Source: Fibrobacter sp.
GTDB lineage: Bacteria > Fibrobacterota > Fibrobacteria > Fibrobacterales > Fibrobacteraceae
DNA: 33,787 nucleotides
Assembly (NCBI GenBank): GCA_016295375.1
Contig: JAEDLI010000014.1
Span: 1-33,787 of the forward strand
Direction: 5' to 3'
The position numbers and the translations under genes are program-made. The notes under the pieces were generated by a model. That model saw only the letters and a program-made list of their open reading frames with translations, did not search any database and was not told the origin of the DNA. The stretch's first letter is position 1. The number at the start of each line of letters is the position of its first letter. Shown piece after piece: positions 15,451 through 22,726 of this stretch.

Positions 15451-16569
15451 ATGAGATTTATTGCCCCCCCCCGTGTAGCCTTTAGGCGTTTTCTAGTCGC
15501 GAGCCTTGCCGTGTGCGGCATGGTACTGGTCGTCTCTTGTGGCGATGAATCGAGCGACAAATCGCCGATGCAGGTTGCCGAAGAATCCTCGTCAAGCGAA
15601 CTCGGAGAATCCAGCAGTTTAATTCAAAATGTCAACCCCGACTCGAGCGAAGTAATCCGCTCTTCATCGAGCATTTGCGAAGATTGCGACGAGTCTTCGT
15701 CCAGCGTTACACCGCAGTCAAGCTCAAGCGAAACAAATGTGTCCAGTAGTAGCGCAAACTCAAGTAGCAGCTCGGCGAAGGTTGAAGAATCATCTAGTTC
15801 TGTAAAGGTCGAGGAATCTTCAAGTTCTGAAAAGCTTGTAGAATCCAGCAGCGAAAAGGTTGTGGAAAGTTCTTCAAGCGAAGTGTCAAGTAGCTCTGTA
15901 GTCCAGCCATGTAAGACAAAAACAGAAGATAATTGCATTTACGGAACATTATACGATGATAGAGATGGCAAAACATATAAAACGGTGAAAATTGGTGAGC
16001 AATGGTGGATGGCAGAAAATTTAAATTATTCTGATAGTACCAAAACACCTAGCCTTCAGGGTAAAAGTTGGTGCTATGATAACCCAAAAACAGAATGCAA
16101 AGAAACTGGACTCCTTTATCTTTGGGCTGCCGTGATTGATTCTATTGCATTGGCGACAAATAGTGAAAATCCACAAAATTGTGGAGGTATCTACTCCTGT
16201 TCTTTACCAAAACCATTGCAAGGTATTTGTCCTGAAGGGTGGCACATACCCGAGGTGAGCGAATGGAGACACCTGTTTACAACAATCGGAGGATACGAAA
16301 CAGCTGGTAAGTCGCTTAAGGCTCAGACCAGTTGGTATGAAAATGGAAATGGGTTAGATTCATTCGGTTTTTCTGTATTCAGTGTTGGTTATAGAAGTTC
16401 AACAGGGAATTTTGAGAATCGAAGCTTTTATACTTTTTTTTGGACTTATCGAATTGAAGATAATGGAATGTCTCGTTCAATAAGATTTAAACATGACGAG
16501 GATTTCGTAAAAGAAACAGCAACCCAAAAAGATGGCTTTTCGGTGCGTTGTAAAAAAGATGCTGATTAA
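15451..16569 (+). CDS. FISUMP-domain lipoprotein with Ser-rich linker
   Basis: 372-aa predicted surface lipoprotein: basic N-terminus, hydrophobic stretch and lipobox VVSC with Cys30 as the lipidated residue. Residues 40-150 are a low-complexity linker of SSSS blocks separated by Glu/Val/Lys. Residues about 163-369 form a FISUMP domain: YGTLYDDRDGKTYKTVKIG, QWWMAENLNY, WCYDNPKTECKETGLLYLW, CPEGWHIP, WYENGNGLDSFGF and a final FSVRCKKD. This domain is expanded in Fibrobacter and related phyla; its biochemical role is unknown, probably extracellular. The ATG overlaps the frame of the decayed toxin upstream. A C9 run lies four codons into the gene. The FISUMP half is markedly more AT-rich than the linker, suggesting module exchange. 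Confidence 0.88.
   Translation: MRFIAPPRVAFRRFLVASLAVCGMVLVVSCGDESSDKSPMQVAEESSSSELGESSSLIQNVNPDSSEVIRSSSSICEDCDESSSSVTPQSSSSETNVSSSSANSSSSSAKVEESSSSVKVEESSSSEKLVESSSEKVVESSSSEVSSSSVVQPCKTKTEDNCIYGTLYDDRDGKTYKTVKIGEQWWMAENLNYSDSTKTPSLQGKSWCYDNPKTECKETGLLYLWAAVIDSIALATNSENPQNCGGIYSCSLPKPLQGICPEGWHIPEVSEWRHLFTTIGGYETAGKSLKAQTSWYENGNGLDSFGFSVFSVGYRSSTGNFENRSFYTFFWTYRIEDNGMSRSIRFKHDEDFVKETATQKDGFSVRCKKDAD
15464..15472 (+). repeat. Poly-C tract (C9) at the start of the FISUMP lipoprotein gene
   Basis: Nine consecutive C residues within codons 5-8, between the start codon and the signal peptide. Gain or loss of one C would frameshift the protein before its lipobox. Confidence 0.85.
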
Positions 16570-16915
16570 TCTCTATCCCTATTTGAGAGAATCTCAAAGA
16601 AATTTATGTAAGATGAAGTTTATTGAAAAAGCGACGGCGAATGACTGGCCGCTAAGCGGTAATGACTCTTTCTCAGATGGGAAAGGAGGTCCCTGCCTTC
16701 GTGGGGAAGACAAATTAGCAGCATGATAGTTAGCCCTAAGGCGGAAGAAGATGAGTCGTTGAGCGAACATTAGAGGCCGAAGGCCGAATCCATGTGAGCG
16801 AGACGAGCTCGTCTCTGGAGCCGTGGGCGTTTTTTTGAAGTCGGGGGTTTGCAGAACCCCCTTGCGTTCGGCCATAGCCAATTGCACAAGTGCATTGGCT
16901 GCGGCACTCACTTCT
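16570..16915. other. Non-coding gap with hairpins between the FISUMP and mdh genes
   Basis: No credible gene. It contains a perfect 16-bp palindrome (16800-16815, GAGACGAGCTCGTCTC), followed by GGGCGTTTTTTT, which could act as a terminator, and a hairpin with 7-bp arms GGGGGTT/AACCCCC (16843-16861). Confidence 0.5.
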
Positions 16916-16992
16916 GGGGGTTTTAGGGGGTGGAACCCCTTAGGCGAGGGGGTGGAGAGCAACGAAGTGCGAACCAGGGGGAGGCTTCCCCC
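16916..16992 (+). repeat. Composite GC-rich intergenic repeat, copy 1
   Basis: The first half, 16916-16953, has the pattern GGGGTTTTAGGGG, a short loop, CCCCTTAGGCGAGGGGGT. The second half, 16977-16992, is the hairpin GGGGGAGGCTTCCCCC. The same two halves in the same order occur at 24570-24759 and, on the minus strand, at 33426-33553. Confidence 0.75.
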
Positions 16993-17044
16993 GGTGGACT
17001 TAGCTTATTTTTTGCGTTTTTCGGCTTTTTGGGGCGTTTTTTCA

Positions 17045-17073
17045 TTGTCTGAAACACGAAAAAGTGCTATATT
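17045..17073 (+). promoter_or_regulatory. Promoter of mdh
   Basis: TTGTCT (17045-17050), a 17-base spacer and TATATT (17068-17073), 42 bases before the mdh ATG. TATATT recurs ahead of tRNA-Arg, the structured RNA copy 1, the leucine leader and the GT4 gene, so it looks like the local -10 consensus. Confidence 0.65.
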
Positions 17074-17115
17074 TGATACGTAAAAATCTAATTACCTTAA
17101 AAGGAAGGTTAAATC

Positions 17116-18057
17116 ATGGCTAGAAAGAAGATTGCACTTGTTGGTGCTGGTCAGATCGGTGGTACAATGGCTCTCGTGCTCGCCCAGAAGAATCTTGGCG
17201 ACGTCGTTCTCATCGATATTCCGCAGACTCAGGGCATGCCGAAGGGCAAGGCTCTCGACATTATGGAAGGCCGCTCTGTCATCAACTCCTCTGTGGATCT
17301 TCAGGGCTCTACCGACTACTCCGCCATCAAGGGCGCAGACGTCGTGATCGTGACCGCCGGTTTCCCGCGTATGCCGGGCATGAGCCGTGACGACCTCCTG
17401 GACAAGAACTGCGGCGTGATCAAGACCGTTGCCGAAGCCATCAAGGAAAACGCTCCGGATGCATTCGTCATCGTGATCACCAACCCGCTCGACGCCATGG
17501 TCTACAACATGCAGAAGCAGTCCGGTCTCCCGGCCAACAAGGTCATCGGTATGGCTGGCGTGCTTGACTCTGCCCGTCTCGCTTGCTTCGTTGCCGACGA
17601 ACTGGGCGTGTCTGTCGAAGACGTGAAGGCCCTCGTGATGGGTGGCCACGGCGACACCATGGTTTCCATCATGGAATGCGTATCCGTTGGCGGTATCCCG
17701 GTTTCTCAGCTCATGAGCAAGGAAAAGTTTGCCGAACTCGCCAAGCGTACCGCCGGTGCCGGTGGCGAAATCGTGAACCTCCTCGGCCGCGGCTCTGCCT
17801 TCTACAGCCCGGCAACTTCTGCCATCCACATGGCCGAAGCCTACCTCCTCGACAAGAAGAGCGTGTTCTCTTGCGCTGCCAAGCTGAACGGCGAATACGG
17901 CGTTAGCGGCCTCTACTGCGGCGTGCCGGTCGTGGTCGGTGCAAACGGTGTCGAGAAGATTCTCGAAGTCAAGATGAGCGACGAAGAAAAGGCCGCCTTC
18001 GACAAGTCCGTTGAGGCTTGCAAGAAGAACGCCGAATGGGTCGACGCACATACGTAA
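17116..18057 (+). CDS. mdh: NAD-dependent malate dehydrogenase (LDH-like type)
   Basis: 313-aa soluble dehydrogenase interconverting malate and oxaloacetate, on the reductive route to succinate. Rossmann motif GAGQIGGTMA (10-19) with Asp34 selecting NAD. Substrate loop GFPRMPGMSR gives Arg85 and Arg91, the malate-type pair rather than lactate-type Gln. ITNPLD (121-126) and the catalytic GGHGDTM (His178) follow. The ATG has AAGGAAGG upstream. Strong codon bias (NNC codons) suggests high expression. A separate promoter and terminator make it monocistronic. Confidence 0.95.
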   Translation: MARKKIALVGAGQIGGTMALVLAQKNLGDVVLIDIPQTQGMPKGKALDIMEGRSVINSSVDLQGSTDYSAIKGADVVIVTAGFPRMPGMSRDDLLDKNCGVIKTVAEAIKENAPDAFVIVITNPLDAMVYNMQKQSGLPANKVIGMAGVLDSARLACFVADELGVSVEDVKALVMGGHGDTMVSIMECVSVGGIPVSQLMSKEKFAELAKRTAGAGGEIVNLLGRGSAFYSPATSAIHMAEAYLLDKKSVFSCAAKLNGEYGVSGLYCGVPVVVGANGVEKILEVKMSDEEKAAFDKSVEACKKNAEWVDAHT

Positions 18058-18070
18058 TTGACAAAATGTC

Positions 18071-18090
18071 ATCCCCGCGAAGGCGGGGAT
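18071..18090. repeat. GC-rich hairpin after mdh
   Basis: ATCCCCGC/GCGGGGAT with GAAG loop, 8-bp arms, 13 bases after the mdh stop. Its form (GTCATCCCCGC...) resembles a widespread type of intergenic repeat in several bacterial phyla. Confidence 0.6.
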
Positions 18091-18105
18091 CTCCAATAAA
18101 GTTTG

Positions 18106-18131
18106 TCCCTCGGCTTAGCCGAGGGATTTTC
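18106..18131. terminator. Terminator between mdh and abiEii
   Basis: Perfect 9-bp inverted repeat TCCCTCGGC/GCCGAGGGA with a TTA loop (18106-18126), followed by ATTTTCT. It lies between convergent genes; the T-rich side serves mdh. Confidence 0.7.
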
Positions 18132-18142
18132 TGTTGAGAAGG

Positions 18143-18982
18143 CTAGGCAAGAACCTTTTCAAGCAGATTTCGTACTGATCCAACAACTGTTTCAAACGGG
18201 ATACCCTTAGCATAACTGAAGGTCTTGCTGTATTTTTCCCGTTGGCGGCGTATGTCGTCGCTATGTTCGATTTCTTCTATGCGATAAGCGTATTTTAACA
18301 CCTTGTCCTTTGTTTTTCTATGAGCGGCAGTCGCAAGTAACGTATGGTTCAAAGTCGGAATGTCGAATTGGACCGACTTCATGAGCATATGGACGTCATA
18401 GTAATCACGGGGACGTTTATTAAAAATGCTTCTCGTTACTATAGTCTCAAGTTTTTCCGCCAGGACTGTCTCGACAGGATAAGACCATGCCCTAATAAGG
18501 GATTTGTCAAAGTTCCTTTTAAAGAACATTTGTTGGACACCAGGATAGATGCTATCTCCTGCGGTAACATCCACTGTCAGAATGCCATGCATCTCTTCAT
18601 AATCCACATTCAAGAAAGCACGAATCCCATGATATTCATCGTCTTCACGAATAAACTCCAGGTGGTCTAGGGTAAATGTAAAATCATCCTCAACTTGCAC
18701 TCCGCAAATATGCGTAAAAGCCTTTGCCATTACAGTCTCTTCTATCGGAAGATTCTTGATCGTGGAATCCACATCCATTGTCGTCCTTGATCCAAAACCA
18801 ATGAGATTTGAAATCAGGTATCCACCCTTCAGCACAAAATTGTCCAAATAATCCGAATGGGCCAAACGATTGACAAAACATTCCATGTAATAGGCGTGTA
18901 GTGCTTGTTGTGGAGTAAGACCTATTTCTATGGAACGACTCTTGATGAGAGCCTTCAGTTGCATTGCATTTCGAGTCTTCAT
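18143..18982 (-). CDS. abiEii: AbiEii/AbiGii family nucleotidyltransferase toxin
   Basis: 279 aa. The minimal nucleotidyltransferase signature is clear: FVLKGGYLISNL (about 49-60), then RTTMDVDST with the two metal-binding Asp residues (70 and 72). Later PVETVLAEKLETIVTRSI and the RPRDYYDVHML block match the family. AbiEii-type toxins modify tRNA or other targets by nucleotide transfer and act in abortive infection. It starts inside the stop of the AbiEi gene (ATGA overlap at 18979-18982), the normal order for this type IV system. Confidence 0.92.
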   Translation of the reverse strand: MKTRNAMQLKALIKSRSIEIGLTPQQALHAYYMECFVNRLAHSDYLDNFVLKGGYLISNLIGFGSRTTMDVDSTIKNLPIEETVMAKAFTHICGVQVEDDFTFTLDHLEFIREDDEYHGIRAFLNVDYEEMHGILTVDVTAGDSIYPGVQQMFFKRNFDKSLIRAWSYPVETVLAEKLETIVTRSIFNKRPRDYYDVHMLMKSVQFDIPTLNHTLLATAAHRKTKDKVLKYAYRIEEIEHSDDIRRQREKYSKTFSYAKGIPFETVVGSVRNLLEKVLA

Positions 18983-19554
18983 ATCAGCACCTCCAGATAT
19001 GGCCCGATTTTGTCTTCAACATGAAACATTCTTGCAAAGTCTGATAATTTCCAAATGTTTCTGTCCTTCGACCTCATGTACCTTTGTATTGCGGGAATAT
19101 ACCTTTCCTTGTTGAAATCTATACGACCATGGAGCAATTCGCATAAAGTCCGTTCAATGCAATACACCTTGATAGGATTACTGTAGAACGAACGGATTTC
19201 TTGGACGCCCTCGTTTAATATTTCGGCGGGAGTCTGACGCACAAGAAAGTCTCGCCACAACTTTTTTGAGTGGTAGCCTTTCGGAACGGTTACCGTGAAC
19301 TTTTCAGGAAGCAGGTCGCTATACCCCGTCAAGAAAAGAGCCGTCTCGTTGGAATACACAACCTTGTCACTTAGTAACTGCGGAATGAAAAATTCGTCTT
19401 CGAGGACATTGGCGAAGGCGTATAGACCATAGTCGGCCTTCTTTATTTCTCCCGATTTCTCCAGTTTTTTAAGGTCGTACCTCGAAACACCGTGCTCCAA
19501 ACACTGTTTAAGGGAAAAATACCCCCTTTTTGCAAAATTTCGTATGTTTTGCAT
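18979..19554 (-). CDS. abiEi: AbiEi-type antitoxin / transcriptional regulator
   Basis: 191 aa from the ATG at 19554 (an alternative ATG at 19563 is only one base from the AGGAG). The N-terminal winged-helix unit (FAKRGYFSLKQCLEHGVSRYDLKKLEKSGEIKKADYGLYAF) is the wHTH of AbiEi proteins. The C-terminal domain contains the conserved YSNETALFLTGYSDLLPEKFTVTVP and YCIERTLCELL segments. AbiEi blocks AbiEii toxicity and represses the operon. Confidence 0.9.
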   Translation of the reverse strand: MQNIRNFAKRGYFSLKQCLEHGVSRYDLKKLEKSGEIKKADYGLYAFANVLEDEFFIPQLLSDKVVYSNETALFLTGYSDLLPEKFTVTVPKGYHSKKLWRDFLVRQTPAEILNEGVQEIRSFYSNPIKVYCIERTLCELLHGRIDFNKERYIPAIQRYMRSKDRNIWKLSDFARMFHVEDKIGPYLEVLI

Positions 19555-19903
19555 GGTTTCCATACTCCTAAATATAACATCTGATACACATAATGTCAAA
19601 TATAAGTGTATAAGATGTAAAAAATGCGTGTTCTTACAAACTACCGCAAAAACTGCGATAATTTCCAAAAATTTCGGTATATCCATAGCCTTATCCTATG
19701 GAACGCAAGCCCCTTACGGGCCCCTGTCGGGGGATATGGGAAAGGTCGGAATTCCCGACAACGAAGCCGAACGGCCAATGTGCGCAATATACAAAAAACG
19801 TCTGTTTTAGGCAAAATGTAGACTAAAATGATGAAAATGAAGATTTTATTCTAAAACTGGGAGCTTTGTCGTCTTTGGGGAAGCGTTTATCTATATTTCC
19901 CAT

Positions 19904-20112
19904 TGACATAGCCTGTGGCGTAAAAACCGCAGGCGCGAGTTTAACGTAGAGTTAGCTCTTATTCTCTGTTTCGAAATCTGGTAAATTTCAAAAATTCCCG
20001 AGAATAAGGCGAACACTCACGTCCAGAAATGGGCGTGGGTCGTTTGTGCTTATTGGGAATAGGTTTACCAGAACCTCGAAACAGGTAAGTGCATTCGACG
20101 CCACGCTTTTTT
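19904..20112 (+). ncRNA. Candidate structured RNA, copy 1
   Basis: About 210 nt. TATATT at 19892-19897 is a -10-like box. The RNA would begin near 19904 with GACATAGCC. Helices seen by eye: P1 CCTGTGG/CCGCAGG (19912-19918 with 19927-19933); P2 CTTATTCTC/GAGAATAAG (19958-19966 with 20000-20008), capped by a GAAAT/ATTTC hairpin; P3 ACGTCC/GGGCGT (20019-20024 with 20031-20036); P4 AGGTT/AACCT (20061-20065 with 20072-20076). A long closing helix GCGTGGGTCG (20033-20042) with CGAC-G-CCACGC (20096-20106) is followed by T6 (20107-20112), like a terminator. It competes with P3. Copy 2 at 33609 shares 27 identical bases (20030-20056) and the helices. No known RNA family is recognised. Confidence 0.7.
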
Positions 20113-20126
20113 ATTTGTGTGGAATG

Positions 20127-20178
20127 TCATTCTGGAGCCCTGGAGCGTAGCGATAGGGCGATAGAATCCAGGGTGATA
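20127..20178 (+). repeat. Dispersed intergenic repeat (GTCATTCTGGAGC type)
   Basis: The segment with CTGGAGCGTAGCGATAGGGC and GATAGAATCCAGGGTGA recurs inverted at 24631-24668 inside composite repeat copy 2. A related element (GTCATCCTGAGTGGAACG...) lies at 33463-33504 inside composite repeat copy 3. Confidence 0.7.
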
Positions 20179-20192
20179 GTTGGCTGCATGAC

Positions 20193-20216
20193 ATAAGGGC
20201 TAGAAGGAGCCCTTAT
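20193..20216 (+). promoter_or_regulatory. Perfect hairpin enclosing the RBS of the restriction-modification gene
   Basis: Arms ATAAGGGCT (20193-20201) and AGCCCTTAT (20208-20216), 9 bp, loop AGAAGG. The Shine-Dalgarno AAGGAG is 20204-20209 and the first two bases of the ATG (20215) are in the right arm, so the start codon is base-paired when the hairpin forms. Confidence 0.75.
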
Positions 20217-22656
20217 GAGCCTGTTTGAAAAACTGCAGAACGCCTCGTCCGAAGAAGATGTGAAGGCAGAATATATCAAGGCACTGCACCTTAAGCAGGT
20301 CCAGCGGAATTTGATTGATATTCAGACGCGCGAAGTCTGGTTCGAAGCGAAATTTGGCTCCAAGAAGTCGCTCTACGAAATGTTCACGCAGCTGCTTTTC
20401 TACATCCACCGGGCCCTCAAGGATGGCGAGCATATTCCTCCGTTCCTTTGCGTGGTCGATAGCGTCAAGGCCGCCATCATGAAGACGGATGTAGCGCTCC
20501 CGCTTTTACAAGACAAGAACGTCCACATCAAGTGGGGCAAGTCCGCCAGCGATGTAACGCAGGATGCGCTAGATATTGTTTCGCAGTATATCGGCACACA
20601 TTTCGTGAGTTTCAATATCGAAACGCACGAGAAAGAATTTATTGACACTTTGCGAAACGCCATAGAAAAAGGCGAAATCATCCGCACGCAAATTACGCCC
20701 GACAATCTGAAACAAGTGTTCGACAAGTGGGTAGAGATGGTCGGCAAGGAAATCGTGAATGCGGAGCCAGAAAACTTTGCGGAATTTTTCTACGCCGATG
20801 TAATGAGCGACGGCAAGGTCAGTACCCACGAACATTTGTCTGCAGAGTTGCTGCACAAAGGCAATAAGCCGATATTCTTGCTAAACGGGAAGACCTACGA
20901 AATCGCAAGCATGGATGGTTACAGCCAGTTCTGGGCGATTTACGATAGGCCGCCCAAAGAGGAATTCCGCAGTTACTTGCTGGAACGCCGCGACAGCCTG
21001 ATTCCCGTTGACGAACGGACTTTTAAGGGGGCGTACTACACTCCGCTCAATGTGGTTGACAAGGCTTACGACCTGCTAGAAAAGACGCTTGGCGCGAACT
21101 GGCAGAAAGACTACTATGTGTGGGATATGTGTTGTGGCGTCGGAAATCTCGAAGCCAAGCATTCTAACCACCGTCATCTGTTTATGAGCACCCTCGATCA
21201 AGAAGATGTGAATATCATGAAGGCGGCGAAGATTTGCGTATCCGCCGAGCGTTTTCAATATGATTACTTGAATGATGATATTACCGATAACGGAGAGATT
21301 GATTACAGCCTTACAAACAAAATTCCTCAGACTTTGCAGAATGTAATTCGTGATGCAAATGATGGAAAGAAGAAATTATTGGTGTTAATAAATCCGCCAT
21401 ATGCAGAAGCGACTAGTTCTGATAATGCTACAAAAGGTGTTGGAACTGACGCGAGCAAAACCGGCGTTGCAAAAACAAAATTTGCTGAAATTGGAATGAC
21501 TGAATTTGGAAAGGCTAGTAATGAACTTTTTACACAGTTCGTTGCGAGAATTGCCAAAGAAATTCCAAACGCAACATTAGCAATGTTCAGCACACTGAAA
21601 TATGTAAATGCGCAAACCATGGAAATGTTCCGAGAAAAATGGAAAGCCCAATATTTAGATGGTTTTGCTGTTCATTCAAAATCATTTGATGGACTCAAAG
21701 GTGACTTTCCTATCGGTTTTCTCATCTGGAAAACATTCAATGCCGTTGCAGGCGAAATAAAGCAATCTAAATACACTTTCCCCACGGAAATTGCCTGCGA
21801 AGTCCTCGATAGAAGTGCTAATCCTATCGGAGAAAAGAAATTTTACAACGCCTCAAATGAAAAGTATTTGACTTGTTGGATTGAACGTTTAAAACCTAAT
21901 AAAGAGGTTTGCATCCCCTTAAAAAATGCGATAGAAGCAGGAAATGCAACAAAGGATTTACGTGGAACTCGTTGGTGCGATAATGCTGTTGCTTATTTTT
22001 GGTGTAACAGCAATGATATGCAACAAGCAACGACAAGAACAGCGCTGTTCTCGTCAGGTTTTAATGGAGGGCATGGCATATATGTAACTCAAGAGAACCT
22101 TTGGAAAACGGCAATAGTTTTTAGTGTCAGAAAAATTGTTTCTCATACATGGCTCAATGATCGCGACCAGTTCCTCCAACCCAATTGCGAACTGCCCGAA
22201 GAATTCAAAAATGATTGCCTAGTATGGATGCTGTTCAATGGATCGAATCTCACCGCCAGCGCAAACGACCTTGAATGGAACGGCAAAAAATGGAGCATTG
22301 TCAACCACTTTATCCCTTTCACCGAAGAAGAAGTCGGTGCAAACGCTCGCTTCGAAAGTGATTTTATGGTGCAATACATGCAGGGCAAAACCTTCAGCGC
22401 CGAAGCACAGATAGTCCTTGACGAAGGCAAAAAAATTTGGGCAGCCTACTTTAAGCAATCCTTCAACCGCAAAATCCGCGAAGAATTGAAACTCAACCGC
22501 CCCGATGTCGGCTGGTATCAAATCCGCCAGGCACTGAAAGCCCAAAACGAATCCGGCAACTCCGTTCCCGTCAGTTTTGCCACCTTTGAAGCCGCCTACA
22601 AAGCCCTATCCGAAAAGCTTCGCCCTCAAGTCTATCAATACGGGTTCTTGAAATAA
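20215..22656 (+). CDS. Type IIG-like restriction-modification enzyme (nuclease plus N6-adenine methyltransferase)
   Basis: 813 aa. The N-terminal 1-150 region contains a PD-(D/E)XK-like site: LIDIQTREVWFEAKF with Asp35 and Glu44-Ala-Lys46, inside a helix-rich domain. Residues about 270-420 form a gamma-type adenine methyltransferase: motif X/start YYTPLNVVDKAYDLL, motif I WDMCCGVGNLE (303-313) and motif IV NPPY (393-396). Residues about 480-813 are expected to hold the target-recognition domain. Such single-chain enzymes methylate one strand and cut at a distance (Eco57I/MmeI-like). The nuclease call is moderate; an orphan methylase is the alternative. The middle (about 21285-22140) is much more AT-rich than both ends. 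The start codon sits in a perfect hairpin. Confidence 0.78.
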   Translation: MSLFEKLQNASSEEDVKAEYIKALHLKQVQRNLIDIQTREVWFEAKFGSKKSLYEMFTQLLFYIHRALKDGEHIPPFLCVVDSVKAAIMKTDVALPLLQDKNVHIKWGKSASDVTQDALDIVSQYIGTHFVSFNIETHEKEFIDTLRNAIEKGEIIRTQITPDNLKQVFDKWVEMVGKEIVNAEPENFAEFFYADVMSDGKVSTHEHLSAELLHKGNKPIFLLNGKTYEIASMDGYSQFWAIYDRPPKEEFRSYLLERRDSLIPVDERTFKGAYYTPLNVVDKAYDLLEKTLGANWQKDYYVWDMCCGVGNLEAKHSNHRHLFMSTLDQEDVNIMKAAKICVSAERFQYDYLNDDITDNGEIDYSLTNKIPQTLQNVIRDANDGKKKLLVLINPPYAEATSSDNATKGVGTDASKTGVAKTKFAEIGMTEFGKASNELFTQFVARIAKEIPNATLAMFSTLKYVNAQTMEMFREKWKAQYLDGFAVHSKSFDGLKGDFPIGFLIWKTFNAVAGEIKQSKYTFPTEIACEVLDRSANPIGEKKFYNASNEKYLTCWIERLKPNKEVCIPLKNAIEAGNATKDLRGTRWCDNAVAYFWCNSNDMQQATTRTALFSSGFNGGHGIYVTQENLWKTAIVFSVRKIVSHTWLNDRDQFLQPNCELPEEFKNDCLVWMLFNGSNLTASANDLEWNGKKWSIVNHFIPFTEEEVGANARFESDFMVQYMQGKTFSAEAQIVLDEGKKIWAAYFKQSFNRKIREELKLNRPDVGWYQIRQALKAQNESGNSVPVSFATFEAAYKALSEKLRPQVYQYGFLK

Positions 22657-22726
22657 TTAGACTTTTTCTTTCAAATGTCACCTTTTGACAATTGGTCGAA
22701 TGTATATTTATGCGTGAGGTTTCGTT

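Noticed and set aside
16570..17115. Possible CRISPR or gene content in the gap before mdh
   Set aside because: Only hairpins and a composite repeat; no regularly spaced direct repeats and no frame with a domain.
19544..19810. 88-codon plus-strand frame upstream of the structured RNA
   Set aside because: It overlaps the abiEi start antisense, has no domain and runs into a hairpin-rich intergenic stretch.
19904..20112. Structured RNA as tmRNA, 6S, SRP RNA, RNase P RNA, T-box, SAM-I, TPP, cobalamin or glycine riboswitch
   Set aside because: None of the diagnostic sequence blocks of those families is present. Two copies in one genome also argue against the single-copy housekeeping RNAs.
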